Counted from the stretch's first letter, positions 1 to 6,948 are shown. The stretch is 14,911 bases of DNA from an uncultured Gemmataceae bacterium (GCA_937922175.1 CAKZUU010000250.1:1-14911); one strand, 5' to 3'. The notes: generated by a model not told the origin, from the letters alone. Numbers and translations: made by a program.

Positions 1-2460
1 GAAGCGTGCCGAATCGTCGAGGAACAGGAACGTGCGGTGGGTTACCCGGCGATGGAGGATTGGGAGGGCCCCATTCGGTGCCGAACGTTTGCCGCCCATT
101 TGGTGCCGTTGCGCTTAGGCCCGGATCCGCTGGGCACCGAGGAGTCGGAGCATGGGCAGTTGTATTTGATCGTGGCGGCGTCGATCGAGGAAATCGCGCA
201 AGACATCTTCAAATCGACCCGCTCCGTGTTGTGGATTTCGGTCGCGTTGTGCGTGGGGGCCGGTTGGTTGGCCTTGATTCCGGCAGTGTGGCTGACGCGG
301 CCACTCAAACGGATCAATCAAGCCGCCCAGCGCCTGGCCGAAGGCGCTTTCGACACCGACTTGCCGTTGAAAGCGCCGGGCGAGATCGGCACGCTGGCGC
401 GAACCTTCCGCCACATGGCCGAACAGATTCGGCAACGCGATCGGGCCTTGGTGGATGCCTTGGCGCGGATGCAGGCGGTGTTACGCACGGCGGCCGACGG
501 CATCATTACCTTCAACGAGCGCGGCGTGATCGAGGAGTGGAATCAGGCGGCGGAGCGCATCTTCGGCTATCGTGCCGAGGAGATCATTGGCCAACGGGTG
601 CAACAACTGATGGCCCTGTCCTCCGATCTGGTCGCCTTTTCCGATGACGGAAGCGGCGGTTCCGTGCGCTCGCTCCAGAAACTGGTCAACTCGCCCAGCC
701 TCGTTCAGCAGGGACGCCGCAAAGACGGCTCGACCTTCTGGTTGGAAATGGCGTTCAGCGAGGTTCCGTTGGGCGACCGACGGCTCATCACGGGGATTTT
801 TCGCGATGTCACCCGCCGGGTCGAAGACGAAGAGCGTATCCGACAACTCAATGAATTACTCGAAGCACGGGTGCGATTGCGGACCGCGGAACTGCAAGAG
901 GCCAAGACGAAGTTGGAGGCCGCCCTCGAGGCGGCCCAAGCCGCCAACCGCGCTAAGGATGTCTTCGTTCGCACCATCAGCCACGAATTACGGACCCCGT
1001 TGAGTGCCGTCAAAGGTTTCACCGAACTGTTGCTGAATCCCAAAGCCGTCAAACTCCGCGAAAACCCGATCCCCACTTTGCAGAAGATCCACGCGGCCAG
1101 CGAGTATTTGCTGACATTGATCAACGATCTCTTGGATGTGGCCCGGATTACAGCCGGTGAGAAGATCCACCTTCATCTGGGCGAATTTGATGGCCATGCC
1201 TTCTGTCAGGCCATCGCTGAGATGGCGCAACCGTTGATGAAGAAGAACAACAACCAACTGATCTGCGACTTCGGTGAGCCTGGCTCAAGCGGCCTCGGAT
1301 CGATGCGAGCCGACGAAACCCGGTTGCGGCAAATCTTGCTGAACCTGTTGAGCAATGCGGCGAAGTTTACGGAGAACGGCTGCGTCCGCTTTCAAGCTCG
1401 CCGATCCGACGACTGGGTGGAATTCACTGTCGCGGACACCGGCACCGGCATAACCCCAGAACAAATGCAAGGGCTTTTCAAACCGTTCTACCGGATCGAT
1501 AACTCGACCACACGCAAACAGGGTGGAACCGGATTGGGGTTGTCAATCAGCAAGCTCTTGGCGGAACGGATGGGCGGCACCATCACTGTCCAAAGCGAGC
1601 CGGGCGTCGGATCGACGTTTACCGTTCGCCTTCCCCATCGGTTTGTCGATACTGGAGATGTCAGCGCGCCGCCCGTTTTTTCGACTGACCCGCCGCGCAA
1701 CCGCCACAGGATCTTGGTGATCGACGACGATCCTCTCAGCCGCGAGATGATTCAAGCCTTTTTGCAACGCGAAGGGTTCACGGTCGACACGTCGGCGACG
1801 GGCGAGGAAGGGATTCAGCGAGCACGGGAACTGCGACCGGCGGCCATCACGCTCGACGTCATGATGCCCAACATGGATGGTTGGGCGGTGCTCGCCGCCC
1901 TGAAAAGCGACCGAGTCACCCACGACATTCCGGTCATCATGTTGACCGTGGCTGAAGATCGCCAGCGCGGCTACGCGTTGGGTGCCGCCGATTACTTGAC
2001 CAAACCGATCGATTGGAACCGATTGAGCGAAATCCTTCGGCGGTATGCCGAAGCTCCAGCCCAGATTCTCGTGGTCGAGGACGATCCCGCTCAACGCGAG
2101 CACTTGGTGCAATCGCTGCGGTTGGCCGGTTGGCAGGTCCATGAGGCGGCCGACGGCCAAGAAGCGTTGCGCAGCATTGACCAGGAGCACCCGGCAGTCA
2201 TTCTCCTCGATCTCCTGATGCCCAAGATGAACGGCTTCGAGTTTCTCGAAGAGTTGCGCCATCGGCCGGGTGGCGACCAGATCCCCGTCATTGTCGTGAC
2301 CGCCAAGGAATTGGACGACAACGACCGTGCTCGCTTGCACGGTTGGGTGGCGGAAGTCCTCGCCAAGCAAAGCCTCAATCCCGGTGATTTGCTGAATTTC
2401 CTGCGTCGGCATGTTCCGCACTCGCCGGCTATCTCTCGCACGGAGGAGGAACATGGCTAG
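1..2460 (+). CDS. Hybrid sensor histidine kinase (TM-HAMP-PAS-HisKA-HATPase-REC-REC), 5' end outside window
   Basis: The frame is open from base 1, so the N-terminus lies upstream; residues here count from base 1 (819 visible). Residues 1-74 are probably the end of an extracytoplasmic sensor region. A membrane helix follows (about 75-97), then HAMP (about 100-150), PAS (about 155-270) and a coiled coil. The HisKA box HELRTPL has its phosphorylatable His at 328. The ATPase domain shows the N box (Asn452), DTGTGI (Asp479) and GGTGLGLSI (from Gly508). Receiver 1 has an acidic pocket at 575-577, phospho-Asp619 and Lys668. Receiver 2 has an acidic pair at 694-695, phospho-Asp737 and Lys789, which is followed by Gln rather than the usual Pro. 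The enzyme should autophosphorylate on His328 and pass phosphate to its own or downstream receivers. Its stop codon overlaps the start of the next gene, so the three genes probably form one operon. The signal sensed is unknown. Confidence 0.95.
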   Translation, partial: EACRIVEEQERAVGYPAMEDWEGPIRCRTFAAHLVPLRLGPDPLGTEESEHGQLYLIVAASIEEIAQDIFKSTRSVLWISVALCVGAGWLALIPAVWLTRPLKRINQAAQRLAEGAFDTDLPLKAPGEIGTLARTFRHMAEQIRQRDRALVDALARMQAVLRTAADGIITFNERGVIEEWNQAAERIFGYRAEEIIGQRVQQLMALSSDLVAFSDDGSGGSVRSLQKLVNSPSLVQQGRRKDGSTFWLEMAFSEVPLGDRRLITGIFRDVTRRVEDEERIRQLNELLEARVRLRTAELQEAKTKLEAALEAAQAANRAKDVFVRTISHELRTPLSAVKGFTELLLNPKAVKLRENPIPTLQKIHAASEYLLTLINDLLDVARITAGEKIHLHLGEFDGHAFCQAIAEMAQPLMKKNNNQLICDFGEPGSSGLGSMRADETRLRQILLNLLSNAAKFTENGCVRFQARRSDDWVEFTVADTGTGITPEQMQGLFKPFYRIDNSTTRKQGGTGLGLSISKLLAERMGGTITVQSEPGVGSTFTVRLPHRFVDTGDVSAPPVFSTDPPRNRHRILVIDDDPLSREMIQAFLQREGFTVDTSATGEEGIQRARELRPAAITLDVMMPNMDGWAVLAALKSDRVTHDIPVIMLTVAEDRQRGYALGAADYLTKPIDWNRLSEILRRYAEAPAQILVVEDDPAQREHLVQSLRLAGWQVHEAADGQEALRSIDQEHPAVILLDLLMPKMNGFEFLEELRHRPGGDQIPVIVVTAKELDDNDRARLHGWVAEVLAKQSLNPGDLLNFLRRHVPHSPAISRTEEEHG

Positions 2461-2827
2461 AATCCTGATTGTGGAAGATGATGAGATGCTCATGGACCTG
2501 ATGCAGCAAACCCTGGAACTTTCCGAGCACGTGGTCCAGAGCGCCGGGAACGGATTGGAAGCTTTGGAGCGTGCCCAGGCCGACCTTCCTGATGTGATCC
2601 TGATGGACATCGGCATGCCGCTGATGGACGGTTACGAAGCAATGCGGAGGCTCCGAGCCGACCCGCGGACGCGGCACATTCCGATCATCGCGCTGACGGC
2701 CCACGCTTCGGTTAGCGATCGGAAGCAAGCCATCGATGCGGGCGCCGATGATTACGAAGCCAAACCCGTCGATTTCGATCGGTTGGAAAACAAGATTCAA
2801 ACATTGCTGGCTCGGGGCTCCTCATGA
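2453..2827 (+). CDS. Single-domain CheY/DivK-like response regulator
   Basis: This 124-residue protein is one receiver domain with no output domain. The acidic pocket is E8-D9-D10, the phosphoacceptor is Asp52 in ILMDIGMP, the switch Thr is T82, and the conserved Lys104 sits in AKPVD. The frame is open further upstream, but the ATG at 2453 is preferred. It is preceded by a strong GGAGGAGG Shine-Dalgarno at about 2442-2449, it gives the standard receiver start MARILIVEDD, and it overlaps the kinase stop codon (TAG at 2458-2460). The 3' end overlaps the cyclase gene by four bases (ATGA). Such stand-alone receivers usually carry phosphate between a hybrid kinase and another phosphorelay partner. 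Here the likely partners are the kinase before it and the receiver-cyclase after it, but the direction of transfer is inference. Confidence 0.95.
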   Translation: MARILIVEDDEMLMDLMQQTLELSEHVVQSAGNGLEALERAQADLPDVILMDIGMPLMDGYEAMRRLRADPRTRHIPIIALTAHASVSDRKQAIDAGADDYEAKPVDFDRLENKIQTLLARGSS

Positions 2828-4341
2828 CCTTCACGACCGCGCCGCAAGGCCGCGTCGTTGATGCCTGGCTGGCGGCGACTCGCCAAGAGTTGACCGCCCC
2901 GGCCGAGGTGTTGTCTCGCACGGCGAATCTCTGGCTGCAAGCCCTCCCCCCCGACGCCCCGCCGAAATTCGCCGATGCGGCCCACCATGTCGCTCGTCGC
3001 GCTCACCAACTGCTTGAGATCATTCCGAAATTTATTCGCCCGGCCCAATCACTGACGCCGGATCAAGAACGGACCCTTCGCCACGACTTGCGTGGTCATG
3101 CCGCCTATGTCATCGGCATCGCGCACCTTTGGCAAAAGCAACTCGATCGACTCCGGCTCGACCGCTTCGCTTCGATTCTGGAACGATTGGCAGAAGCTGC
3201 CCACCACATTGTGGCCGTGCTCGATCGTCTGGCGTCCTTCCGACGGGGTTCGACCGAAAGCGACGACTCGGTCTCTTTGGCCGAACTGATGCGGCTGCTG
3301 GACGAATTGCCCGCGTCGCAAGAGCGCGGCGAGATTCTGGTTGTCGATGATAACCCCTACAATCGGCAGTATCTGACCGAACTCTTGACGCAGCAGGGCC
3401 ATCGTGTGGTTGTCGCCGATGACGGCGAATCGGCTCTCCGCTTGCTCGAAACTGGCTCCGTCGATTTGATCCTGCTGGATGTGCTCATGCCCGGAATGTC
3501 TGGGTTCGGCTTGCTCGAACGTTTGAAAACGTCGCCGCGTTGGCAACATATTCCCGTGATTATGGTGTCATCCCTGGAGGAGCAGCGCAGCGTGGTCAAT
3601 TGCATCGCACGGGGGGCCGAAGACTATCTCACTCGACCGGTGGATCCTCTGTTGCTCCGTGCTCGGATCGGAGCGAGCTTGGAGAAAAAAAGACTTCGCG
3701 ACCGCGAAGTGAACTACCTGAATCGCATCGACCAACTCTTGCATGCTCTTTTTCCCCCCCAGGTTGTCGCGGAAGTGCGTGAGACAAGCACCGTGCGACC
3801 TCGCCGGCACGACAAGGTGGGGGTTCTCTTCGCCGATGTCGTCGGTTTCACCTCCTATTGTGACCAGCATCGTCATTGGCCGGAAATTGTTGTTGAAAGT
3901 CTCCAGCGGCATTATCTCGCCTTTGAACGCATCGCCCGCGGGCATGGCGTGCAGAAAATCAAGACCATTGGCGATTCGTTCATGGGGACGGCGGGTCTCC
4001 TCACTCCCCATGAGAACCCGGTTCGCGCTCTGATCGAATGTGGCTTGGAGATGATCGCCTCGGCCAAGGCCAACTTTCCGTCGTGGGACCTTCGTGTCGG
4101 CATCCACGTCGGGCCGGTGGTCGCCGGCGTCGTCGGCGAAACACAATTCAGCTTCGATTTGTGGGGCGACACCGTGAACATTGCCGCCCGAATGGAAAGC
4201 GTGGGCCTGCCCGGCACCATCACTCTCAGCCCGGACGCATGGCGCGAAGTGGAAAATGTCGGTCAGGTCCAGACTCGCACCGTCGAGATTCGCGGCAAAG
4301 GAACCATGACCGTCTATCGCTTTCTCGACTTCCGCGAATGA
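2824..4341 (+). CDS. Receiver-linked class III adenylate cyclase with DHp-like N-terminus
   Basis: This 505-residue cytoplasmic protein has three parts. Residues about 75-150 contain RHDLRGHAA (His87), which resembles a histidine-kinase dimerisation helix but lacks the usual Thr-Pro. A receiver (about 172-290) has D175-D176 and phospho-Asp219; its conserved Lys is replaced by Arg271 (LTRPVD). The class III cyclase domain (about 330-503) has metal-binding Asp338 (FADVVGFT) and Asp384 (TIGDSF). The base-selecting residues are Lys380 and Asp445, and the transition-state residues are Asn452 and Arg456. The Lys/Asp pair is the known ATP-specific combination, so the product is predicted to be cAMP rather than cGMP. 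The ATG lies in an ATGA overlap with the preceding receiver gene, which suggests translational coupling and co-regulation with the kinase. How phosphorylation of the receiver alters cyclase activity cannot be read from the sequence. Confidence 0.93.
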   Translation: MTFTTAPQGRVVDAWLAATRQELTAPAEVLSRTANLWLQALPPDAPPKFADAAHHVARRAHQLLEIIPKFIRPAQSLTPDQERTLRHDLRGHAAYVIGIAHLWQKQLDRLRLDRFASILERLAEAAHHIVAVLDRLASFRRGSTESDDSVSLAELMRLLDELPASQERGEILVVDDNPYNRQYLTELLTQQGHRVVVADDGESALRLLETGSVDLILLDVLMPGMSGFGLLERLKTSPRWQHIPVIMVSSLEEQRSVVNCIARGAEDYLTRPVDPLLLRARIGASLEKKRLRDREVNYLNRIDQLLHALFPPQVVAEVRETSTVRPRRHDKVGVLFADVVGFTSYCDQHRHWPEIVVESLQRHYLAFERIARGHGVQKIKTIGDSFMGTAGLLTPHENPVRALIECGLEMIASAKANFPSWDLRVGIHVGPVVAGVVGETQFSFDLWGDTVNIAARMESVGLPGTITLSPDAWREVENVGQVQTRTVEIRGKGTMTVYRFLDFRE

Positions 4342-4428
4342 CGTGTCTTCCTCAGACGTGAGGGTCTCGGCTGTCGTCTAACGTTGGTTGCCGCACGACG
4401 TGAGTCGGACGTCTCGCGGTCAGGATCG

Positions 4429-5130
4429 TCACGCTCGGCCGCGTTTTCGGGCCAAGATGAGATACTGGCCGCCCAAGGGGAGTTTGCACAATCGACGCTC
4501 GAAACGGCGGAGAAATCGTAATCCCCTCGGGAAAACAAATGCGAAATCCGTCACAGCAATCTCGAAGCCGGCTTGGCGAATCAGTCGGCGAGCCTGGTGC
4601 GGCCAAAGCATCTCAGCATCGCGGTCGAAAGGCACTCGCCGCATGATCCACCGCGTGCCGGGATTCCACGGATTGTTTTCCCAAAGAGCGAGCCAACCCT
4701 GAGGTTTGAGAACAGAGGAAATCCATCGTAGCGAGGCCAGTCGCTCCTTCGGCGGAATGTGGTGGAACGTCCCGTTCGTGAACACCAACTCATGCGACCC
4801 GTCGGGTACGAAATCCGAGCAGGTGAAAAACTCGGCGCTCGATGAGCCATAGCGTTGACTTGCCAAAGCGATCGACTCGGAGGAGATGTCAACGCCGACG
4901 ACACGGCCTACACCGAGGATGTCGAAAAAGTGAGGAGTCGTGTCACCCACGCCGCAACCAAAATCGACGACGGAAGAAGGTGATTCGTCGAACTGATTCA
5001 ATCGTCGGGCGAGCCAATGCAGTCGGCCTCGCGCGAAGTAGTCTTTCGTCTCGCCCGTGAGCGACAAACCGAGGTTTAAAGCTGCATCGTACTGCGGGGC
5101 AAAAACGTCGAACTCGGTCACGGCGGGCAT
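4429..5130 (-). CDS. Class I SAM-dependent methyltransferase
   Basis: The 233-residue product has a Rossmann-type methyltransferase core. Motif I is VDFGCGVGD (residues 55-63). Acidic Asp81 in VVGVDIS should bind the ribose of SAM. FTNGTFHHIPP (117-127) is the post-II/motif IV strand and loop. The N-terminal stretch with GLSLTGETKDYFARGR is a recurring lead-in in this methyltransferase type. The substrate cannot be told from the sequence. The frame is open back to an ATG at 5257-5259, but that codon lies in the stem of the upstream gene's terminator. The ATG at 5128-5130 is therefore preferred; it begins just before the conserved FDVFAPQYD and has no strong Shine-Dalgarno. The gene runs convergently with the cyclase gene across an 87-bp gap with only a weak 5-bp hairpin. 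A candidate promoter lies between the terminator and this start. Confidence 0.88.
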   Translation of the reverse strand: MPAVTEFDVFAPQYDAALNLGLSLTGETKDYFARGRLHWLARRLNQFDESPSSVVDFGCGVGDTTPHFFDILGVGRVVGVDISSESIALASQRYGSSSAEFFTCSDFVPDGSHELVFTNGTFHHIPPKERLASLRWISSVLKPQGWLALWENNPWNPGTRWIMRRVPFDRDAEMLWPHQARRLIRQAGFEIAVTDFAFVFPRGLRFLRRFERRLCKLPLGGQYLILARKRGRA

Positions 5131-5177
5131 GGCGTTGGCTGACGTACCAAACTTGGAGACCTCATCGTGGGCAATCA

Positions 5178-5206
5178 ACCATAGGTCATCGGGCGAGCAG
5201 GGACAA
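5178..5206 (-). promoter_or_regulatory. Candidate sigma-70 promoter for the methyltransferase gene
   Basis: Reading the minus strand, TTGTCC (5206-5201) and TATGGT (5183-5178) are separated by 17 bases, each matching the consensus at 4 of 6 positions. A start site near 5171 would give a leader of about 40 bases before the ATG at 5130. The element sits after the PEP-CTERM terminator, where a separate promoter would be needed. This is motif evidence only. Confidence 0.35.
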
Positions 5207-5230
5207 ATCGCGATCCGAGTTCGATCGAGA

Positions 5231-5258
5231 AAAAAAGGCTCGGGCAGACCCCGAGCCA
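5231..5258 (-). terminator. Intrinsic terminator of the PEP-CTERM gene
   Basis: On the minus strand a perfect 8-bp stem, GGCTCGGG paired with CCCGAGCC (5251-5258 and 5238-5245) around a 5-base loop, is followed by seven T residues (5237-5231). It begins 32 bases after the PEP-CTERM stop codon. It also overlaps the most distal possible start codon of the methyltransferase frame, which argues against that start. Confidence 0.88.
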
Positions 5259-5290
5259 AAGAATCCCGACGGGGCCATGACGTTGTGCGG

Positions 5291-5893
5291 TCAGGCCGCC
5301 GACCGACGTTGAAGCCGACGCGCCAACGCGGCGAGTGGAATGCCGATACCGAACAATGCCAGGGTGGCTGGTTCCGGGGTTTCGTTCACGCCGCCGTCCG
5401 GATCGGTCGGAGGAGCAGGTACATCCGTGGTGGTGATGTTATAGTTGACGCGGCCATCGACCTGACGTTCAGTCTTCGAGGTAAAGTCACCCACGACCGC
5501 ATCGGAGTACAGGGAAATAATCGAGAAATTGCCCAGCCCCGCCTGGCCATCAATGGGGCTTGAGCCCAGATAGGTAAAGGTCACATTTGGAACCATCGGA
5601 TCATCGAATGGATTGGTGCCCGGATGAGGTGGCGTCGAGAATGCTTCGCTGACCGACCAATCAGCGGGCATTGCCGCCGAACCGCTGATCAGCCCGTGGA
5701 TGTCATAAATGGTAAACGAGTCACCGGGATTGACGCGTAAGTCGGTCGTCACGATGACGCCGTAGGTCCAGCGATAGTTCCCGGCATCCGGATGAACGGA
5801 GACGCTGACGGGAATGAGACCGGCCCAAGTGGGGGCGGCGACCAACAAGGTCCCGAGGCTTCCCAGGAGCCATTTTTGCCATCTTCTCTGCAT
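5291..5893 (-). CDS. PEP-CTERM sorting-domain exported protein
   Basis: The 200-residue product starts with a signal peptide: basic residues, then a hydrophobic core, with likely cleavage after Ala24 (PTWA). It ends with a PEP-CTERM module: Pro-Glu-Pro at 173-175, a hydrophobic helix (about 176-190) and an Arg-rich tail. Proteins of this class are exported, processed by an exosortase and linked to the surface or extracellular matrix. The central part (about 25-165) is rich in Thr, Ser, Asp, Gly and beta-type stretches and matches no family I recognise, so the specific role is unknown. A good Shine-Dalgarno (GGGAGGA, about 5899-5905) lies just before the ATG. The gene has its own terminator, a candidate promoter, and a near-palindrome in its leader. 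It is divergent from the zinc-cluster gene at 6117. No exosortase gene is in the window. Confidence 0.92.
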   Translation of the reverse strand: MQRRWQKWLLGSLGTLLVAAPTWAGLIPVSVSVHPDAGNYRWTYGVIVTTDLRVNPGDSFTIYDIHGLISGSAAMPADWSVSEAFSTPPHPGTNPFDDPMVPNVTFTYLGSSPIDGQAGLGNFSIISLYSDAVVGDFTSKTERQVDGRVNYNITTTDVPAPPTDPDGGVNETPEPATLALFGIGIPLAALARRLQRRSAA

Positions 5894-5931
5894 GCGGATC
5901 CTCCCGATTCGGTCGGTGGGTATTCCTGAAA

Positions 5932-5964
5932 GGGAAAGCCGGAGTCAATTGAGACGGCCTTCCC
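5932..5964. promoter_or_regulatory. Near-palindromic element in the PEP-CTERM leader
   Basis: GGGAAAGCCG (5932-5941) and CGGCCTTCCC (5955-5964) are inverted with 9 of 10 positions pairing. The 13-base centre contains the perfect palindrome TCAATTGA (5945-5952), whose axis is within half a base of the outer axis. The element lies between the candidate -10 and the start codon of the PEP-CTERM gene. It could be a protein operator or a leader-RNA hairpin. The divergent neighbour encodes a possible DNA-binding protein, which makes an operator plausible but unproven. Confidence 0.5.
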
Positions 5965-5980
5965 GCCGCAAGTTGGCCCG

Positions 5981-6009
5981 CTTTTAGACAGTTCAAAAAA
6001 ATGCGTCAA
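5981..6009 (-). promoter_or_regulatory. Candidate sigma-70 promoter for the PEP-CTERM gene
   Basis: On the minus strand TTGACG (6009-6004, 5 of 6 to consensus) and TAAAAG (5986-5981, 4 of 6) are spaced by 17 bases. A start near 5974 would give a leader of about 80 bases that contains the 5932-5964 palindrome just downstream of the start. Motif evidence only. Confidence 0.45.
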
Positions 6010-6057
6010 GCCGGATCGACCAAACCCCCGCCGACGTTCGCGAGTATCTTGGGCCTG

Positions 6058-6085
6058 TTGCTCATGAGGGCAAAAGGCGTAGAAT
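6058..6085 (+). promoter_or_regulatory. Weak candidate promoter for the zinc-cluster gene
   Basis: TTGCTC (6058-6063, 3 of 6) and TAGAAT (6080-6085, 5 of 6) are spaced by 16 bases. The predicted start near 6092 lies about 25 bases before the ATG at 6117. The -10 is good but the -35 is poor. Confidence 0.3.
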
Positions 6086-6116
6086 TGGGAAAAATACGCC
6101 ATTCCGAGAAGCACGT

Positions 6117-6542
6117 ATGGCTCGCAAGCCTCCGAAGACCCAAATCGTCGCTTTTAAGGTCGAAGAAGAGTTGGCCGACTTCTTGAATAAGCTGCAAAAC
6201 AAAAGTGCGTTCATTCGCAAAGCCATCATCGCCCAATTGGGGATGGCGTGTCCGTTGTGTCAGGGAACCGGGACGGTGCCCCGCGGCTTGCACGAACACT
6301 ACTCACCGATCTTGGCGAAACATCACCTTCGCAAATGCGACCGTTGTCATCGCCGCGAACCTATCCCGCGAAATGTCGTCGATCTCCCGGAAGAGGATCG
6401 ACCTCGACTTGAACAGTTCCTACGCGGCGGTCCGTTCTATTGCCGAGAATGTTACGAAAGCCTTCCCCCGTGCGATGACTGTGGCTGGCACGTTCACCCG
6501 GAGGTCATCGCTGACCATTTCCGGAAAGTCCACCGCGATTGA
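6117..6542 (+). CDS. Ribbon-helix-helix-like protein with multiple zinc-binding Cys/His clusters
   Basis: The product has 141 residues. Residues about 8-41 read like a ribbon-helix-helix DNA-binding unit: a short strand (QIVAFKV), then two helices with LADFLNKL and SAFIRKAI. The Cys pairs that follow are C45/C48 in a DnaJ-like CPLCQGTG motif, C74/C77 followed by His78, C109/C112, and C119/C122. The last pair is followed by H134 and H139, giving CX2C-X11-HX4H spacing close to a classical C2H2 finger. Several zinc sites are therefore likely. A role as a zinc-dependent DNA-binding regulator fits, as does its divergent placement next to the PEP-CTERM gene, but the function is inferred and I do not recognise a named family. 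The start is the first ATG of the frame and has only a weak purine stretch (GAGAAG) before it. Nothing suggests truncation. Confidence 0.82.
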   Translation: MARKPPKTQIVAFKVEEELADFLNKLQNKSAFIRKAIIAQLGMACPLCQGTGTVPRGLHEHYSPILAKHHLRKCDRCHRREPIPRNVVDLPEEDRPRLEQFLRGGPFYCRECYESLPPCDDCGWHVHPEVIADHFRKVHRD

Positions 6543-6564
6543 TCTTGGTGGATGAGCAATTCCG

Positions 6565-6601
6565 AAAAAAAAACCGGCCTCCCGGGGGTGAGGAGGCCGG
6601 T
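6565..6601 (-). terminator. Intrinsic terminator of the 6637-6948 gene
   Basis: On the minus strand a perfect 10-bp GC-rich stem (6601-6592 with 6582-6573; arms GGAGGCCGGT and ACCGGCCTCC) with a 9-base loop is followed by an unbroken T run matching the A run at 6565-6572. It starts 35 bases after the stop codon of the small secreted-protein gene, which supports that gene being real. It lies 22 bases beyond the plus-strand zinc-cluster gene but has no T run on that side. Confidence 0.92.
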
Positions 6602-6636
6602 CTCGGTGATGGCGGCGGGTCGTGACGCCCACTCGG

Positions 6637-6948
6637 TCAGAACTGGTCGAGCCAGAAGTGGAAGCCACGGTAGTATCGTTGCGGCTGCCACAACTCGAAT
6701 CGCCACCGATGTTCGAGGAACGGCGGGTAAGCCATATAGGCTGGCGGGCGCATGTACGGTGAACCCGGCGGTTCGGGCCAACGAGGACCCTGAGTCGGCC
6801 AGTAGTTGTGCGGCCAGTAGTAGTAGGGATAGTAGTGGAAGCGAGTCAAGGGGGCGTCGGCCGCTCGAGCAACACTCGCTGTGCCATCCCAAGCCACCCA
6901 CGCCAGCACGCCGACGACCAGCATCGTCAGCCCTTTTCTGAGCGTCAT
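6637..6948 (-). CDS. Small secreted Tyr/Trp/Pro-rich protein
   Basis: The 103-residue product begins with a signal peptide (basic MTLRKG, hydrophobic stretch about 9-20, likely cleavage near Ala29, ARA). The mature part of about 73 residues contains 11 Tyr and 6 Trp with many Pro, including the run HYYPYYYWP. No enzyme motif or Cys is present. The gene is well supported: a near-perfect Shine-Dalgarno AAGGAGA (about 6954-6962) lies seven bases before the ATG, and a strong intrinsic terminator follows the stop. Small aromatic-rich exported proteins of unknown function are familiar in planctomycete genomes. A structural or adhesive envelope role would be a guess. The gene is convergent with the zinc-cluster gene and divergent from purB. 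Confidence 0.8.
   Translation of the reverse strand: MTLRKGLTMLVVGVLAWVAWDGTASVARAADAPLTRFHYYPYYYWPHNYWPTQGPRWPEPPGSPYMRPPAYMAYPPFLEHRWRFELWQPQRYYRGFHFWLDQF

Noticed and set aside
2411..2452. Upstream in-frame start for the lone receiver
   Set aside because: The extra residues are Arg-rich and precede the canonical receiver start; the strong ribosome site lies before 2453 instead.
1543..2616. Long minus-strand open frame of 357 codons opposite the kinase
   Set aside because: It lies entirely opposite recognisable ATPase and receiver domains on the plus strand and shows no domain; it is a by-product of GC-rich codon use.
4351..4364. CCTCA/TGAGG hairpin between the cyclase and methyltransferase genes
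   Set aside because: Only a 5-bp stem with no T run on either side, so it is not called as a terminator.
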